Assembly: GCF_004798865.1 (NCBI RefSeq) | Contig: NW_025336479.1 | Coordinates: 5,241,715 to 5,305,714, forward strand | Length of the DNA: 64,000 nt | Reading direction: 5' to 3' | From: Varanus komodoensis | Lineage: Eukaryota > Chordata > Lepidosauria > Squamata > Varanidae | In this document: positions 12,520 through 24,232 of the stretch, in pieces | Layout: the number at the start of each line of letters is the position of its first letter | How positions within the stretch are numbered: the stretch's first letter is position 1 | Program-made: the position numbers and the translations under genes | The notes under the pieces: model-generated | Told to the model about the DNA's origin: nothing | Databases searched by the model: none | The model's input: only the letters and a program-made list of their open reading frames with translations

Positions 12520-13020
12520 TACTTAGCACTGGTTAGGCTCAACTGGAGTACTGTGTCCAGTTCTGGGCACCACACCTAGGAAACCTATACACTGGAAAAG
12601 GTTCAAAGGAGAGCAATGAAGATGATCAGGGAGTTGGAAGCAAAGCCCTGTTGAAAGAACTGGGCATGTTTAGCCTTAAGACTGAGGGGAGAAATGAAAG
12701 CCTTCCTCAAGTGCTTGAATGGCTGTCATAGAAAGGAGGGTCAGGATCATTTCTTGATCATCTCAGCATGCCGTAGATGTGGTAAGAAGCTCAAGCTACA
12801 GAAAGCCAGATTCCGACTGCAGGAAAATGTCCTGCTAGAGCAGTATGACAATGGAACCAATTACCTACGGAGGTTATGGGTTTCCCCACGCTGATGCCAT
12901 TCCAGATGCAGCTGGACAAACATCTGTTGGGGGTGCATTAACGTGGCGTCCTGCATCGAGCAAGGATTGGACCAGATGGGCTTACTGGCCCCTTCCAACT
13001 CCAAGATAAGAAGGTTTGGC
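12520..13020 (+). mobile_element. Decayed CR1/L3-type LINE 3' end
   Basis: It begins CTGGAGTACTGTGTCCAGTTCTGGGCACC, then AGGAGAGCAATGAAGATGATCAGGG and AGAACTGGGCATGTTTAGCCTT, the ORF2 C-terminus of CR1-type LINEs. It ends with the 3' UTR motif GGATTGGACCAGATGGGCTT, then CTGGCCCCTTCCAACTCCAAGAT. There are multiple stops. Confidence 0.75.
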
Positions 13021-13074
13021 CTGGATGTTGGATATTTCAAATGCATATTACACTGCATTTGTACCACTCCTGTT

Positions 13075-13285
13075 TCCCTCTTCCAAGGAACCCAAGCGGT
13101 TTAGATAACTTCCTCCACATCATTGTATCCTCACCTACACTCGGAGGTTGGTTAGGCTGGAAGCGACTGACTGGCTCAAAGTCTCCCATTGAGCTTTATG
13201 GGTGAGGGGGACTAGAACCAGATCTTCCGAATCCCACTCCAGCACTCTAACCACCATGCTCCACTGGTTCTCCTTTATCCACATG
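13075..13285 (-). mobile_element. tRNA-derived SINE (reptile 'tRNA head / gtgacc-cagtcac body' type)
   Basis: The antisense tRNA-like head CTCTAACCACCATGCTCCACTGG and the inverted B box (ACTAGAACCAGATCTTCCG) follow the body, which has CACTCGGAGGTTGG. It is a diverged copy of the family seen intact at about 47,565-47,805. Confidence 0.6.
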
Positions 13286-14624
13286 GAGTGGGAATGTTAG
13301 GGTTAGTTTCCCCCTGCCCATCTGTCACTTAGACGCACCAACAGCAGGTAAACAGAAAGCTCCTGGAGATAAGGCAATTAACATTTTACCAACCCAGGAT
13401 GAGGCAAGAATCGAGGGAATCTCTTTTAGTGCTGACTTATGTAACTCATTAAGGGAAGGTTCTTCCTCTGGGTCTGGAGAGTAGCAGGAGCTACATGATG
13501 AAGCAATGAAGTTGTTATTCTTTCAACTAGAATAACTTTCGGAGACTGTCAAAGCATTTTATTCTTAGCTTTTCTTTACTGGTCTCTATGAAATGAGCTG
13601 CATAAGAAATACCTTTGAGACAAGTAGGAAGCCTGAAACAGATCGGGTAATTATACAAAAGGCATAGCTTCTGCAACGTTTTTAGAGGTTTTCTGTTTGT
13701 TCTCTTCTACCCCTCATCCCTTGAAGCGCCAATTAGTATGGGTGCAGGGCTTGTGTTTTCAAGGCAAATCAAAGCTTTGCATACATTCCAATCCTAAAGA
13801 TACTTGGGAAATACAAGTATACATAGGATCAAGACAAGGACTACTGTTTTGTTTGTACCACAGTTTATTTTATATAAACCTGAGACAAACTTACTCCATG
13901 CAGTAAAGTTCCTTCTTAGATCATGGACTGAATACACTTTGACTAGGGTAGTAGCAACATTTCTGCTAGACTAAAAAGTTCTGGGAGCTTTCAGTTCAGC
14001 ATAGGGCAGAGGTTGTATTTTGGTTTTTTAAAGGGATAACTTCAGCTTATTGGCTTTGGAAAGTTTTACTGACAGCCATATTGAATCTTTATGTATTCAG
14101 AGTGGTTGTTTACAATAGGTTTTTGTAGGTAATTGTTGAGACTTATTCCTTGTAAAGTTTTTTTTAATGCAAGAGTGAATGTCCAACTGTTTCTATTAGG
14201 CCACTGATTAAAGCTTCTGTATCATAATACATTTGGCTTGTCTTGTAATATGTATTAAAGTAGGCCTATTGGGGATTTTTATTATTCGTGTGTGCCATGT
14301 TACTGCAACATGTTTTGATGACGGTTTCTCTGTGCAGCTAATTTATTTTTCCCCTTAACTGTTCTTGGCTGACTTTACAAATAGAACAGGTACAGTGGCC
14401 CCATTTGCCTGTAACAAGAAGCTGCCATGGGTGGATGTCCCTGAATTCTGAGTGACCTGGCAACCATGCCAAGAACCCATGCTTGCAGGGTTCTCACAGA
14501 ATGAGAAGCCATGGCAGCCTGGCTTGCCAAACTGGTGACTGTAGGCTACCTACTGTAGCTAATAAACCATTGTGTGACCCAGGTCATTGTTTTTTTTTTT
14601 TTTTACTAACTCTGATAACAGAGC

Positions 14625-14770
14625 AGGCCTTTCTCAACCTGGTGCCTTCAAGATATTTAGCTGTAACTCCTATCATCCTCATCAAGCATATGGCCATTGT
14701 GACAGCTTTTGGGTGCTAAACTCTAAGCTAACTGGAATGTACCAGAGGTTGAGGAGCTCCAGTATAATGC
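14625..14770. mobile_element. hAT-like MITE copy ('ctacaactccc' family)
   Basis: CTTTCTCAACCTGGTGCCTTC ... GTAACTCCTATCATCCTCAT ... GAGGTTGAGGAGCTCC. Terminal inverted repeats are recognisable, the centre is mutated. Confidence 0.55.
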
Positions 14771-16314
14771 ATGCATGTCCACTGTTGTCTACCCACAGTC
14801 AGAGGGCTGAAATGCATTGCATCCTTCTAAGACTTGTCTCTTACTCATTAGCAAAGGCTACAGTTCTTTTCTTTTTCAAAGCGGGCAGTAGCTTCCACAA
14901 CTTGTTATTCCCTCATTCCCTCACCCACTAACATTTATAGAGTACAGAGTAAGGTAGTCTCCAAGGTACTCTTCTTCCATCTGTGCAAGACAAGACAACT
15001 GAAAGTAGCAACGACAATGTGTATACAAATTGGGTGTGTTAGGATTGGTGAACTGCATTTCTCATCTGGGTGCAGTGCTCTTGCAGCCCACTTAAAAGTG
15101 TTAATGCTGGACACAGAGGAAGGAGGGTGCATTCTACTTATTTACCAGTCTGTTTGCTTACAAAGAAGTCCTTGCACTTGTCTTCAGTTCCTGGTCACCT
15201 ATGGCTACCAGGCTGGTAACTAAATGCAAGGCTGGTGTAAGTAATGAATGTCACTATGACTGAATAGCCATGAACATGAATACAAACCCAAGCCTCATGT
15301 TCTTGTAGCATGACAAGATACACAGTAATATTTCCAACTTGTAAGATTAAAGGGTAAAGGTTTCTTTACTCTTCCACAGACATAAAAAACTGAATGCTGA
15401 CAGAAACACATTCTAGGCATCCTCTCTGTCTTAGTCTAAAACAAGATTCAAGTTTCCCTAACAGTAGTTGGAGCTGAACGATTCAAGCATTTTGCTGCTA
15501 TCACAGTTTAAGGTGTTCTTATGTCCTGCTTGTCTGGTTTTCATGTTAGAAAGCTTGTCTCCTTATTCCTGAAGCCCTACTGATCTTTGAGAGTATTTCA
15601 CACTTTAAGAAGCTAAATAAGTGGTGCAGCCCAGGCTAAAAGGTTCATTCCAAACCAAACTTTAATGGAACCTGCTGTCTAAGATTGAACAAACTGAGGC
15701 TCAGAAGAGAGAGAAAACTTCTTTGCAAACACATAGACCAGAAGCCAATCTCATTATACAATGCCCTGATTTGTGTTAGTGTTGAAATGCTGAAAACTAA
15801 ACATTGGCTGCTTCAATTATCCTCCACTACATGGAAAAAAGGAGTGGCACTGGGATGGGAAGCAAGGCATGACAAGAGTAGGATAAAGACTCTTCTTCAC
15901 AACATCCTCATGGGTATCTGCCTGCCTACAAACTGTTTCATAGGATACCCCAAATGGTGTTTTAGGGAACAAAAACTGCAGGGACTAAGTGAAGTGACTA
16001 AAGCTTCATCTTTCCCAGTAATGTCTATGGGTCTGGTCTGGTGTGCAGTGCCCAAATTCTGAAATGCCAGGGAAAGGGGGTGTTTTTGACTATTACCTTA
16101 CAGATGCAAACTTCCTGTTCTAGAAAACTTAGAAAGATGATCCTTAAGGCACTGGTTGTAAGACTTAAGAGAGAGATGTGTGCATGAAAACAGCTCAGAA
16201 TTACATTAAATAACGTTTAGAAGAATCAGTGCAGTGAAATTGATGTGGGAAGTTAAAACGCTTCTTCTCTCCTCTCACGCAGGGCTTTCTCTCATCAATC
16301 CTTCTAGCCGCCTG

Positions 16315-16451
16315 TTATGCTAACACAGGATCCCCAATTGCATGGTCAGGATTGCAGGTGAAGGAAATGGTGATGGCATAACGAGTGCCCCAGTGGACCT
16401 TTTCAACATGATGGAGGTTTTCTGAGCCAGATGTGAAGAAGGAAACCCGGC
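16315..16451 (-). CDS. OGFOD3: OGFOD3 last coding exon with stop codon
   Basis: A 137-bp coding part on the - strand, with acceptor cttgtctttcag. It completes a Gly codon and encodes RVSFFTSGSENLHHVEKVHW, GTRYAITISFTC and the C-terminal PVLA followed by TAA at 16,315-16,317. Human OGFOD3 has RVSFFTSGSENLHRVEKVHWGTRYAITI. In family terms the His of HHVEKV is the probable distal iron ligand and the Arg of GTRY the probable 2-oxoglutarate carboxylate ligand (inference). With the six other exons this gives 218 continuous residues, the same C-terminal length as in human. A candidate ATTAAA poly(A) signal lies on the - strand at 15,661-15,666. UTS2R, on the opposite strand, ends 13.4 kb away. Confidence 0.97.
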
Positions 16452-16984
16452 CTGAAAGACAAGAATGCAGAGTCAGGAGAGGAACAGGATGCATACGACT
16501 TGCCTGGCTACCAACTCCTAGGCTATCATCAGATGCCTTTCTTGGGACATTTACGAACTCGAGATTCAAATGCCATCGTAAAGTATGAGAGCTGGTTCTC
16601 AAAGACCAAAACAATGCTATTTGTGCACTGTAATACGAAAGCTTGATGTGTAGATTAAAAAATAGAGCAGTGTGGCCATACTTGATCCCAGAGGTCAAAG
16701 ACTTGGTTTTCAGCCAAATTGCAAAGAAAACTCCATGAGCAGAGACCTAGTGAGCAGGACTGCTACGCAGATAATGGTAGAGTTTTTGATAAAGCTCTTT
16801 GCCTTTTCAGGATTGAAGCCCTTCAGACCATAACTATTACAAAAGAGATCCTGCCTTGGCTATGATTTATTCTCCTCCATGAACTCCACAGACCAAAATG
16901 GCTTCAAATGCAGGGGATACTCCCTCTTCTGCACAAGAGAGGCCTGCAGTAAGAAGCCCTTGTTTGGGGGACGGGACCCCCCCC

Positions 16985-17019
<35 letters not shown>
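16985..17019. repeat. (CA)n microsatellite
   Basis: About 17 CA units in intron DNA, preceded by a short C run. Confidence 0.98.
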
Positions 17020-17021
<2 letters not shown>

Positions 17022-17398
17022 GCTATTGCTTTCCTCTCCTTCGATAATCGTACACGCCCAGAAGAGTGTACTGTGGGATGCCTAGAGCTGGTTTCTGTCA
17101 TGAACATGCTCACATATTGTGCGCTCTGTCGTCATATACTGCATAACCCACAGTAAAGGTCTGGTAAGGCATGTGATGTGCCCTCTTGCTCATCTCATGA
17201 AAGCACAAACATCCTGGTGGCCATGGTGGCGGCAGCTGCTGCAGCTCCACCCCACCACCCCCAGCTGCCTTCCAGATTGCCTCCCAGCCCCAGTAGTGTC
17301 CATCAGGGCTGGGTGCCTCGCCTGGCAATTCCAGCAGCCGCCTCGGCATAAAAGCAAGCTTGAAACTGGCTTTGGGATGCCCTGTCGGGATCCTATTT

Positions 17399-17454
17399 GG
17401 GGGGGGGGGGGGCATTTCTGGTTGTTCCTCACCACCACCACCACCACCACCACC
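17399..17454. repeat. Poly-G run followed by (CAC)n
   Basis: Fourteen G, then 17 bases, then about eight CAC units (17,430-17,454). A G-rich and C-rich microsatellite pair. Confidence 0.95.
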
Positions 17455-17629
17455 CCTGCCTTTGTGAGTCTATGCCTGGGGCCATGGCTAAGAGGGCATC
17501 TACAGAGCCAAGCAGGAAGGTGGTGGGGGTCTCAGTGTTAGGACAGGTAGAGGGAGGTCTGGCATTGGGAGAAGGAATGTGGCCGAGGCTGCTGGCAGCT
17601 GTGTCACGCTCTGGTTCTTTCCCCACCTG

Positions 17630-18712
17630 TGGGTTTGATGTTTGCCATGTCAGCCAGCCCACAGGTCCCCAGATGCTGCTTCTCAATGCCACATCAGTGC
17701 TGAGTTAAACCTCCCTCCGCCATGACCTGGCTTGTCTAAGTGATACGTGGGTGGGGGAACAGGCAGGAGTTAGTGTCTCCCACTTGTGCCTACCTTGGCA
17801 CTTGGTTCAGCATCAGGATAAACTTTTGGGCTGGGGAAGGGAGGTTGCTGTGGTCTATAGGAATTCTATTGCCCTCTCCATGAACAACTAGACTGGAGTG
17901 TTTGCACCTTGAGTTGGGATAGCAGGACAGACCGCGGATTCTGCTGGTGAACTGCCTACCCTGCAACCCATCAGTCTCCCTACCTGAGCTGATGGAGGTG
18001 GTCTCAGATGTGATCTTGAGTCCCCTAAGCCAATGGCCCGATTTCAACATTCATGGTGAGGGCACCCTATCCAGGTTGTCTCAGGACTTCATAGTCACCA
18101 TGACAACCATGAGACTATACCAACATGTCACTGGCCTTAAGGCATGTGGCAGAGCATACTCTAGACCTGGTCTTCTCAGCCAGATCTGAGCATGGGGGAC
18201 GTTGACTCAGTCCCTTTGTCATGGTCAGATAACTGCTTGATGAGATTTAGTCTTACAGCAGCTTTTCCCCTCTGCAGGGTAGGGGACCCATTAAGATGAT
18301 CTGCCCTTGGAGGCTAATGGATCTGGATCTGTTTCTAGAGGGCTCTGGGGGATTTTCCAGCTGATATGGCTGGTGCTCCTGTCGATATCCTTGTGGGATA
18401 CAGAAATGACCCATGCAGTTGGCACGATCGCTCCTAAGCACCCTCACTGCTGTAGAGCTCATACAGCTCCATAGTATACCCCAGAACTGAGAGTGATGAA
18501 AGAACTTAGAGGGCTGGAGTGCAGTTGGAGGGGGACTTCCAGTGAATGCAACAGAAACCTGGCATGTGCTTTACAACTAGGTATATTTTGAGGCAGTGAA
18601 GGCAGCAAAGAAAAATACCACACTGCCTCTATTCAATCCTCTCTGTGCCACCCAGTGTAGCTTTTCAGGGTTGTCCAGGGCTTATTATACTCTGGTCCCA
18701 GGGACACCTTGG
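17630..18712 (+). mobile_element. L2-type LINE fragment, endonuclease part, 5' of the DIRS insertion
   Basis: The sequence resembles the endonuclease-to-RT linker of reptile L2-like LINEs. It starts near ATGCTGCTTCTCAATGCC, continues with GTGGTCTATAGGAATTC, then a stretch corresponding to the conserved 'TTMGL..V.G.TH..GHTLDLVFS' and 'WSDHHLV' motifs (here W-S-D-N-C-L-M-R-F near 18,222-18,250), and reaches the TTTCAGGGTTGTCCAGGGC linker just before the DIRS left end. It is decayed, with no long ORF. Family assignment is from memory of consensus sequences. Confidence 0.72.
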
Positions 18713-18904
18713 AAAGGCAGGTTGCTTACCTGTAACTGATGTTCTTCGAGTGGCCATCTGTGCAGTCACACATACAGGTGCTGCGCCTGCGCAGTGCCTA
18801 GGCCGGAAGATTAAAAAGCTAACGGTTTTTGGCGGGAAAACTCCATTCCCCTCCCCCTTCGTGGTATAAATAGAGCGGAGTGTCCGCCATTTTGTTCAGT
18901 CTTG
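18713..18904. repeat. DIRS left inverted terminal repeat (3' end of the element)
   Basis: The reverse complement matches the other end of the element (24,233-24,397) across about 165 bp with few differences, apart from the outermost 30-35 bases. It contains an NRF1-like palindrome (18,782-18,793), an ETS core (18,803-18,809), an E2F-like TTTGGCGGGAAA box (about 18,828-18,839), TATAAATAG (18,865-18,873) and a YY1-like CCGCCATTTT (18,884-18,893). All are laid out as a promoter pointing into the element. The outermost 55 bp are also repeated, inverted, at 19,108-19,164. Confidence 0.9.
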
Positions 18905-19107
18905 AAGACCGAACGTTCGCCCTCTACAGGTTAAGAATAAAATTAGTTGCAAACGGCACTGAGCCCCAACGGTACCGATGCAAAGTATAGTACGGTACCG
19001 AGAACAATATCCACTCACCGGCATATACCATCGGTACCAATGCAAATTACAGCGTGGTACCGAGGCAGTATGTAATGATGGACACCGAGTGGGGCCGGTG
19101 GGTGGGT

Positions 19108-19203
19108 TGTGTGACTGCACAGATGGCCACTCGAAGAACATCAGTTACAGGTAAGCAACCTGCCTTTTTTCATAGTGGCCTCTGTGCATCACACATATGG
19201 GTG
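19108..19203. repeat. DIRS internal complementary region (ICR)
   Basis: The first half (19,108-about 19,166) is the exact reverse complement of the outermost left end (about 18,713-18,772). The second half (about 19,171-19,203) is near-identical to the reverse complement of the right end (about 24,358-24,385). The two halves are joined by a T run. An internal copy of both ends joined head to tail is the template used by DIRS elements to rebuild and circularise their ends, so this is diagnostic of the order. Confidence 0.88.
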
Positions 19204-22200
19204 ATTAGCAAGCTTACCCAACTCGGAGGAGGGAGGGGTCGTCAGCAAAGAACGGACGAAAGAACAGCTCTGCCGAAAGAGCAGTCCTGCCTGGCGCGCA
19301 CATCAAGCTGATGGTGCTTGGCGAAAGTGCATGGCCCTGACCACATTGCAGCTTTACAGATATCTTGGAGCGGGACCCCAGCGGCAAAGGCGGACGAAGT
19401 CGCAACAGCTCGTGTGGAGTGACCCCTGGGGGTAAAAGGTAAGTCTATTTTTGATAGTTGATAGGCCAGGACAATAGTCTGGGTGATCCAGTGCGACAGC
19501 CTTTGAGGTGTGACTGGAAGTCCTTTGTCATGTTTGGAGTACTTAACAAAGAGTCTGTTCATACGACGGAGGGATTCCGTACGGGAGCGATAGAAAGCCA
19601 GGCAGCGGCGAACATCAAGGGTATGTAGAGCCCGCTCTATTGGATTCAACGGCACTGGAAAGAAGGCTGGCAGAACGATATCTTGACTCAAGTGGAATGG
19701 TGTAGCCACTTTAGGAAGAAAGGAAGAATCCATACGAAGGACGACCTTTTCCTTATGGAAATTAAGATATGGAGGGTCTATGCGGAGAGCAGAAAGTTCG
19801 CTTGCTCTCCAAGCTGATGTCACCGCTATGAGGAAAGCTGTTTTCCAGGACACCAGGCGTAGGTCGCCAGTCGCCAGTGGCTCTAACGGAGATTTGGTAA
19901 GTGCTTGGAGTACGACCAAAAGGCTCCAGGTTGGCATAGGCGGGCGAATAGAATACCTTCTGTAACCCCCGAAGGAAACGTCGAAGTAGAGGTTGAAAGA
20001 AAACTGAAATCCCTTGAAGCGCACCACAATAGTGTGAAATAGCGGCTACATAAACTTTAACGGATGACGGTTTCAGTCCCAAATGATAAAGTTCCAAGAG
20101 AAATTGTAAAATATTGTCAATTGAGGCCATTCCAGGAGAAAAAGAATGTCGTTCTGCAAAGGAGGAAAATCTCTTCCATTTAGCTGCATAAGAGCGATGA
20201 GTGGACGGTCTTAGAGCAGATGTGAGAATCGCCTGAATTTCCTGGTCAACAGTCACCGGTAGCGAAGCAGTTGTCATTGAAACCGACGTAGGGGCCGTCG
20301 GTACAGTGAAGTGAATACATTCCGGTAGAGGTTTGGATGTCGTCAGTACCGATGCAGCAGAATGACTCAAGTGACCTGCCATGCTGTCAACCTCAAGGCA
20401 GTCAGATCCGGATGTCGGATCACTCCGTTTTGCTGCGTTAATAGCTGAGGAATAGACGGGAGGCGAAGAAATGTCCCTTTGGACAGACGAAGAAGGGTGG
20501 CGAACCACGGTTGTCTCGGCCACCATGGAGTTATTATTCTTGTGGCATTCTCTTGAGATATCTTCGCTATCACTTTCGTTAGAAGTGGAATTGGGGGAAA
20601 CGCATAAAAGGCTATGTTGTCCCAGGGGATCCATCGATCCCGATCCTATGCCTGCCCTGGAACAGTATAGGGCACACACTCTGTTGTCGCAAGTGGCAAA
20701 CAAGTCCAAGTCCGGATAACCCCACAGATGGAAGAGGTCGTAGCATATTTGTCTGTCCATCTCCCATTCGTGCGTTGTTGACATATGTCTGCTCAACATG
20801 TCTGCTTTGGTGTTGTCGGTCCCTGCAAGGTGGACTGCTAGAAGCATAATGTCCCTCGGTATGCACCAGTCCCAAATGGCCATCGAGAGACGTGCTAAAG
20901 GTGGCGATTTTGTGCTGCCCTGTTTGTTGATGTAGAAGACAGCCGGTATGTTGTCCGATGCAATCTGGACAACTTGTTGGCATAGGTCAGTCTCGAAAGC
21001 CCTTAGGGAGTTGAAAATCGCCTGTAGTTCGAGGACGTTGATGTACTTCCTTGCTTCCCATCGGTTCCAAGTTCCCTGAACCCGACGCATCTGTATACTG
21101 GGTCTTTGTTGGATGAGGTGTTCAGAACGGGACACCGACAGACAGGTTGCTCAGAATGGTCCACCAAATTAGAGTGTTGAGTATCACAGATGGAATTCGG
21201 ATCAGTTTGTTAGGAGAATCTCGCTGTGGGCAAAACGACGTGTTGAAAAACAGCTGCATGGTCCGCATCCGTAGTCTGGCATACGGGACAATGGCAACTG
21301 TAGCAGCCATGTGCCCCAATAGTCTCTGTATGGATATAGCCGGAACCGTTCCTAGTGTTCGGATTCGATGGATGTGGGCACATAAGGTAGCGCGACGGTC
21401 CGGAGGGAGGAAAGCTCTTCCCCGTGTGGAGTCGAGACGTGCCCCGATAAAGTCGATCACCTGCGTGGCAATAAGGGACGATTTTTCGTGGTTAATACAT
21501 AGTCCAAGAGCAAGGCGCAGGAAGCCCTTGTTTAGTTTGGGAGACAATTAGCCAGTCGTCTAAATATGGGTATATTTGCACTCCTCTTGTCCATAAGTGC
21601 GCACATACTGGTGCCATACACTTCTTAAAAACTCAAGGTGTGGTGGCCAGGCCAAAGGGTAGCACAGCATATTCAAACAAGTCGAGCCCAACAGTGAAAC
21701 GCAGGAAACGTCTATGTGAAGAATAGATAGCAATAAGAAAATAAGCATCCTTCAAAACTAAGGAGGCGAACCAATCCTCTCTCTTCAGTAACGGAAAAAT
21801 ACTCTGTAAAGTCATCCGAAACTTTTTTGTTTTGATGTATTTGTTAAGATTCCGTAAGTCCAAAATCGGACGAAGACCACCGTCTCTTTTCGGGACTGTG
21901 AAGTATCTGGAGTAGAATCCGTGCAATCCCTCCGAGCGGGATAGTTTTCGAATCGCGCCCTTGCGAAGCAACTGAGAGACTTCTTCGCACAGTACCGATG
22001 AAGAAGATGTAAATCGAATTGGACACGGTGGAGGGACGACATCGAATTCTATCCTATATCCAAACTGAATGATACACAACACCCACCTATCAGATGTAAT
22101 GGACTCCCAAATGGGGAGTCGGCCCTGGAGTCGGTCCCCAAAAGGGAGAGGGAAAGCTGGTGTGGGGAGAGAGAGAATGGTTCGCCCAGACTGTCAACGT

Positions 22201-23329
22201 GGACGTTTGTCAGCGTCAAAGCGCCGCCGGCCCTGGGGGAAACGTTGCTGTGGCTGTTGTCTTCGCCGTTGCTGTCTTTGTTGGTAGTGTTGTCGAGGGT
22301 GGAATTGTGGACGGTAGGAGGAACGAGGCCCTTGCCACTTATGCCTCTGTTGAGGAAGCTCCATGCAGTGTGCGGTCATACACAATTCGTGTATCGCTTT
22401 TAACTTGCGGTCGGTTTTCTGATGGAATAACCCGGTACCATTGAATGGCATTTCCTCGATCCTCCGTTTCATCTCATCGGGGAAATCGCAATTACGAAGC
22501 CATGCATGTCAGCGCAGCGAGATGGCATTCACGAGAGCTCTCGAATTGGTATCTACGTGATGTCGTGCGGTAGATAATCGCTGCACTGCTACCTGCATAG
22601 CTTCCTTGATGAATACCCTGGCAAGCTCGGCTTGGCGGTCTGGAAGGGAGGAAGCAACGTTATCCAGTTTTTACATAATAAAATACTGGTAACGTGCCAG
22701 TGTTGCTTCATAGTTCGATATGCGCACGCCGAGTCCAGAGGCCGCATAGACTCGGCAGGCGAGCATATCGATCTTCCTCCTTTCCTTGTCGCGAAGGGCT
22801 ATGTGTCCCCTGGACTCCCTGCCCTGGGAGGATTCGACAACAAGAGTTCGGGCGTGGATGGTGAATCAGGAACGGAATGTCGTCCTCCAGAACTCTGTAC
22901 ATGGCCTCATACCGACGGGAGGTCGCTTGCGGTTGGGCCGGTTGATCCCAGGGTTGGACCATAGCCTGCCGAAGTGTGGTAATAAGCGGCAGGACTATGG
23001 CCGCGGACTGTTCTCCCCTCACGACATCATAGAAGCGATCCGTGGATGGGCCCGGCTGTTGACTAGCCTTAATCTCTAGTGAACAGACGAGGCGGGACAT
23101 GAGCTCCGTAAAGGAGACATGTGGCTCATCAGGTGACGCCGGTCCTTGGGAGGTGACTGCTACATCGGGGGATGTAGAGTCAACCTCGGATTCGTCCGAA
23201 TCCAGATAATAAAGTGGACGGTCACTCGAAGATGATGTTTCTGGGGAGGTTGGACGTCCCCTCTCCACATGCCTGGCCGTCAAAGGCGAATCTCTCGGGG
23301 CCGATGGAGACGCACGATCCCGAGGGTAG

Positions 23330-23429
23330 NNNNNNNNNNNNNNNNNNNNNNNNNNNNNNNNNNNNNNNNNNNNNNNNNNNNNNNNNNNNNNNNNNNNNNN
23401 NNNNNNNNNNNNNNNNNNNNNNNNNNNNN
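23330..23429. other. Assembly gap of exactly 100 N
   Basis: Exactly 100 N bases inside the gag part of the DIRS element. A round 100 usually denotes a gap of unknown size, so continuity of any reading across it is not established. Confidence 0.98.
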
Positions 23430-24232
23430 GGGATCCCGGCGGTGTTACCTGCATAGTAAGTTGCAGGGCCGGTCCCAAAGGGGTCGGTACCGTGGCAGCG
23501 GACAGAACCAAAAAAACAGACGAACCCGAGCCCCTGTGTTTGGGGCAATCGGGTTTCTTGGTCTTGTGAGCGGGTTTATCTGCCTTCTCCTTCCTCAGAA
23601 CTTTACAAGCAGAAGGCTTAGCCGAACCCGTGTGCTTGCGCTTCTCCCGTTTTTTGGCTGGGGAAGAAGGTGGCACCTGGGTCTCCGCTGGAGTAGTGCC
23701 TTCAGCTGAAGGATGCTGAGGAGTGGTGGAAGCGGGACGCTGAGAAGGAGCACTCACAGTTGGGGTGGAGCATGGAGGAGGCAGTGCGGCTGAAAAGGAA
23801 CCAGGCCATAAGAGCAGTTGGTCCGATTGCATCGAGGCCTGGTCCCAGAGGAGCTTGTGGAGACGGTTCTCCCTGTTCTTCTGCACTTGCTTAGTAAAGG
23901 CCAAGCAGTGGCCACACTTGTCGGTTCTATGCCCCTCACCGAGGCAGGCATAGATCATGCGGATCCACAGGTGACATTTTGGATCCGCATGTGGTGTATT
24001 TGCGAAAAGCCGCTCGCTGCGCCATCACGGAAAAAGAAGAAAAGATGACAGGATAGAAGGTAAGATAATATTTTTGGTTTCTTTGTTTGTTTGTTTGTTT
24101 TTGAGAAGAAGAAAAAGAGAGGGATATACAAACTTGGAATAGAAACTAGGAATATAAGAATTAGGAACAGTAAGGACTCAAGATCTTAGCGAGGACGTTA
24201 ACAGGCACGAGGCACAGCCAACGGCGGTCGCA

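Larger units (their letters stand above)
2905..16314. other. Intergenic stretch between UTS2R and OGFOD3 (plus both 3' UTRs)
   Basis: No further protein-coding exon with a recognisable product was seen on either strand. It contains the SINE, CR1 and MITE copies listed separately and the CpG-containing patch at 10,370-10,770. The stretches 3,900-5,490, 5,640-7,780, 7,880-9,520, 11,350-12,500 and 13,290-14,620 show nothing I can name. UTS2R and OGFOD3 3' UTRs must end inside this interval; candidate AATAAA/ATTAAA signals are too common to choose between. Confidence 0.6.

Noticed and set aside
16985-17019. Repeat array resembling a CRISPR by regular spacing
   Set aside because: It is a plain dinucleotide microsatellite in a vertebrate genome.
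17190-17692. Open frames with His, Val or Trp runs around the poly-G/(CAC)n tract
   Set aside because: They are translations of microsatellites, with no conserved sequence on either side.
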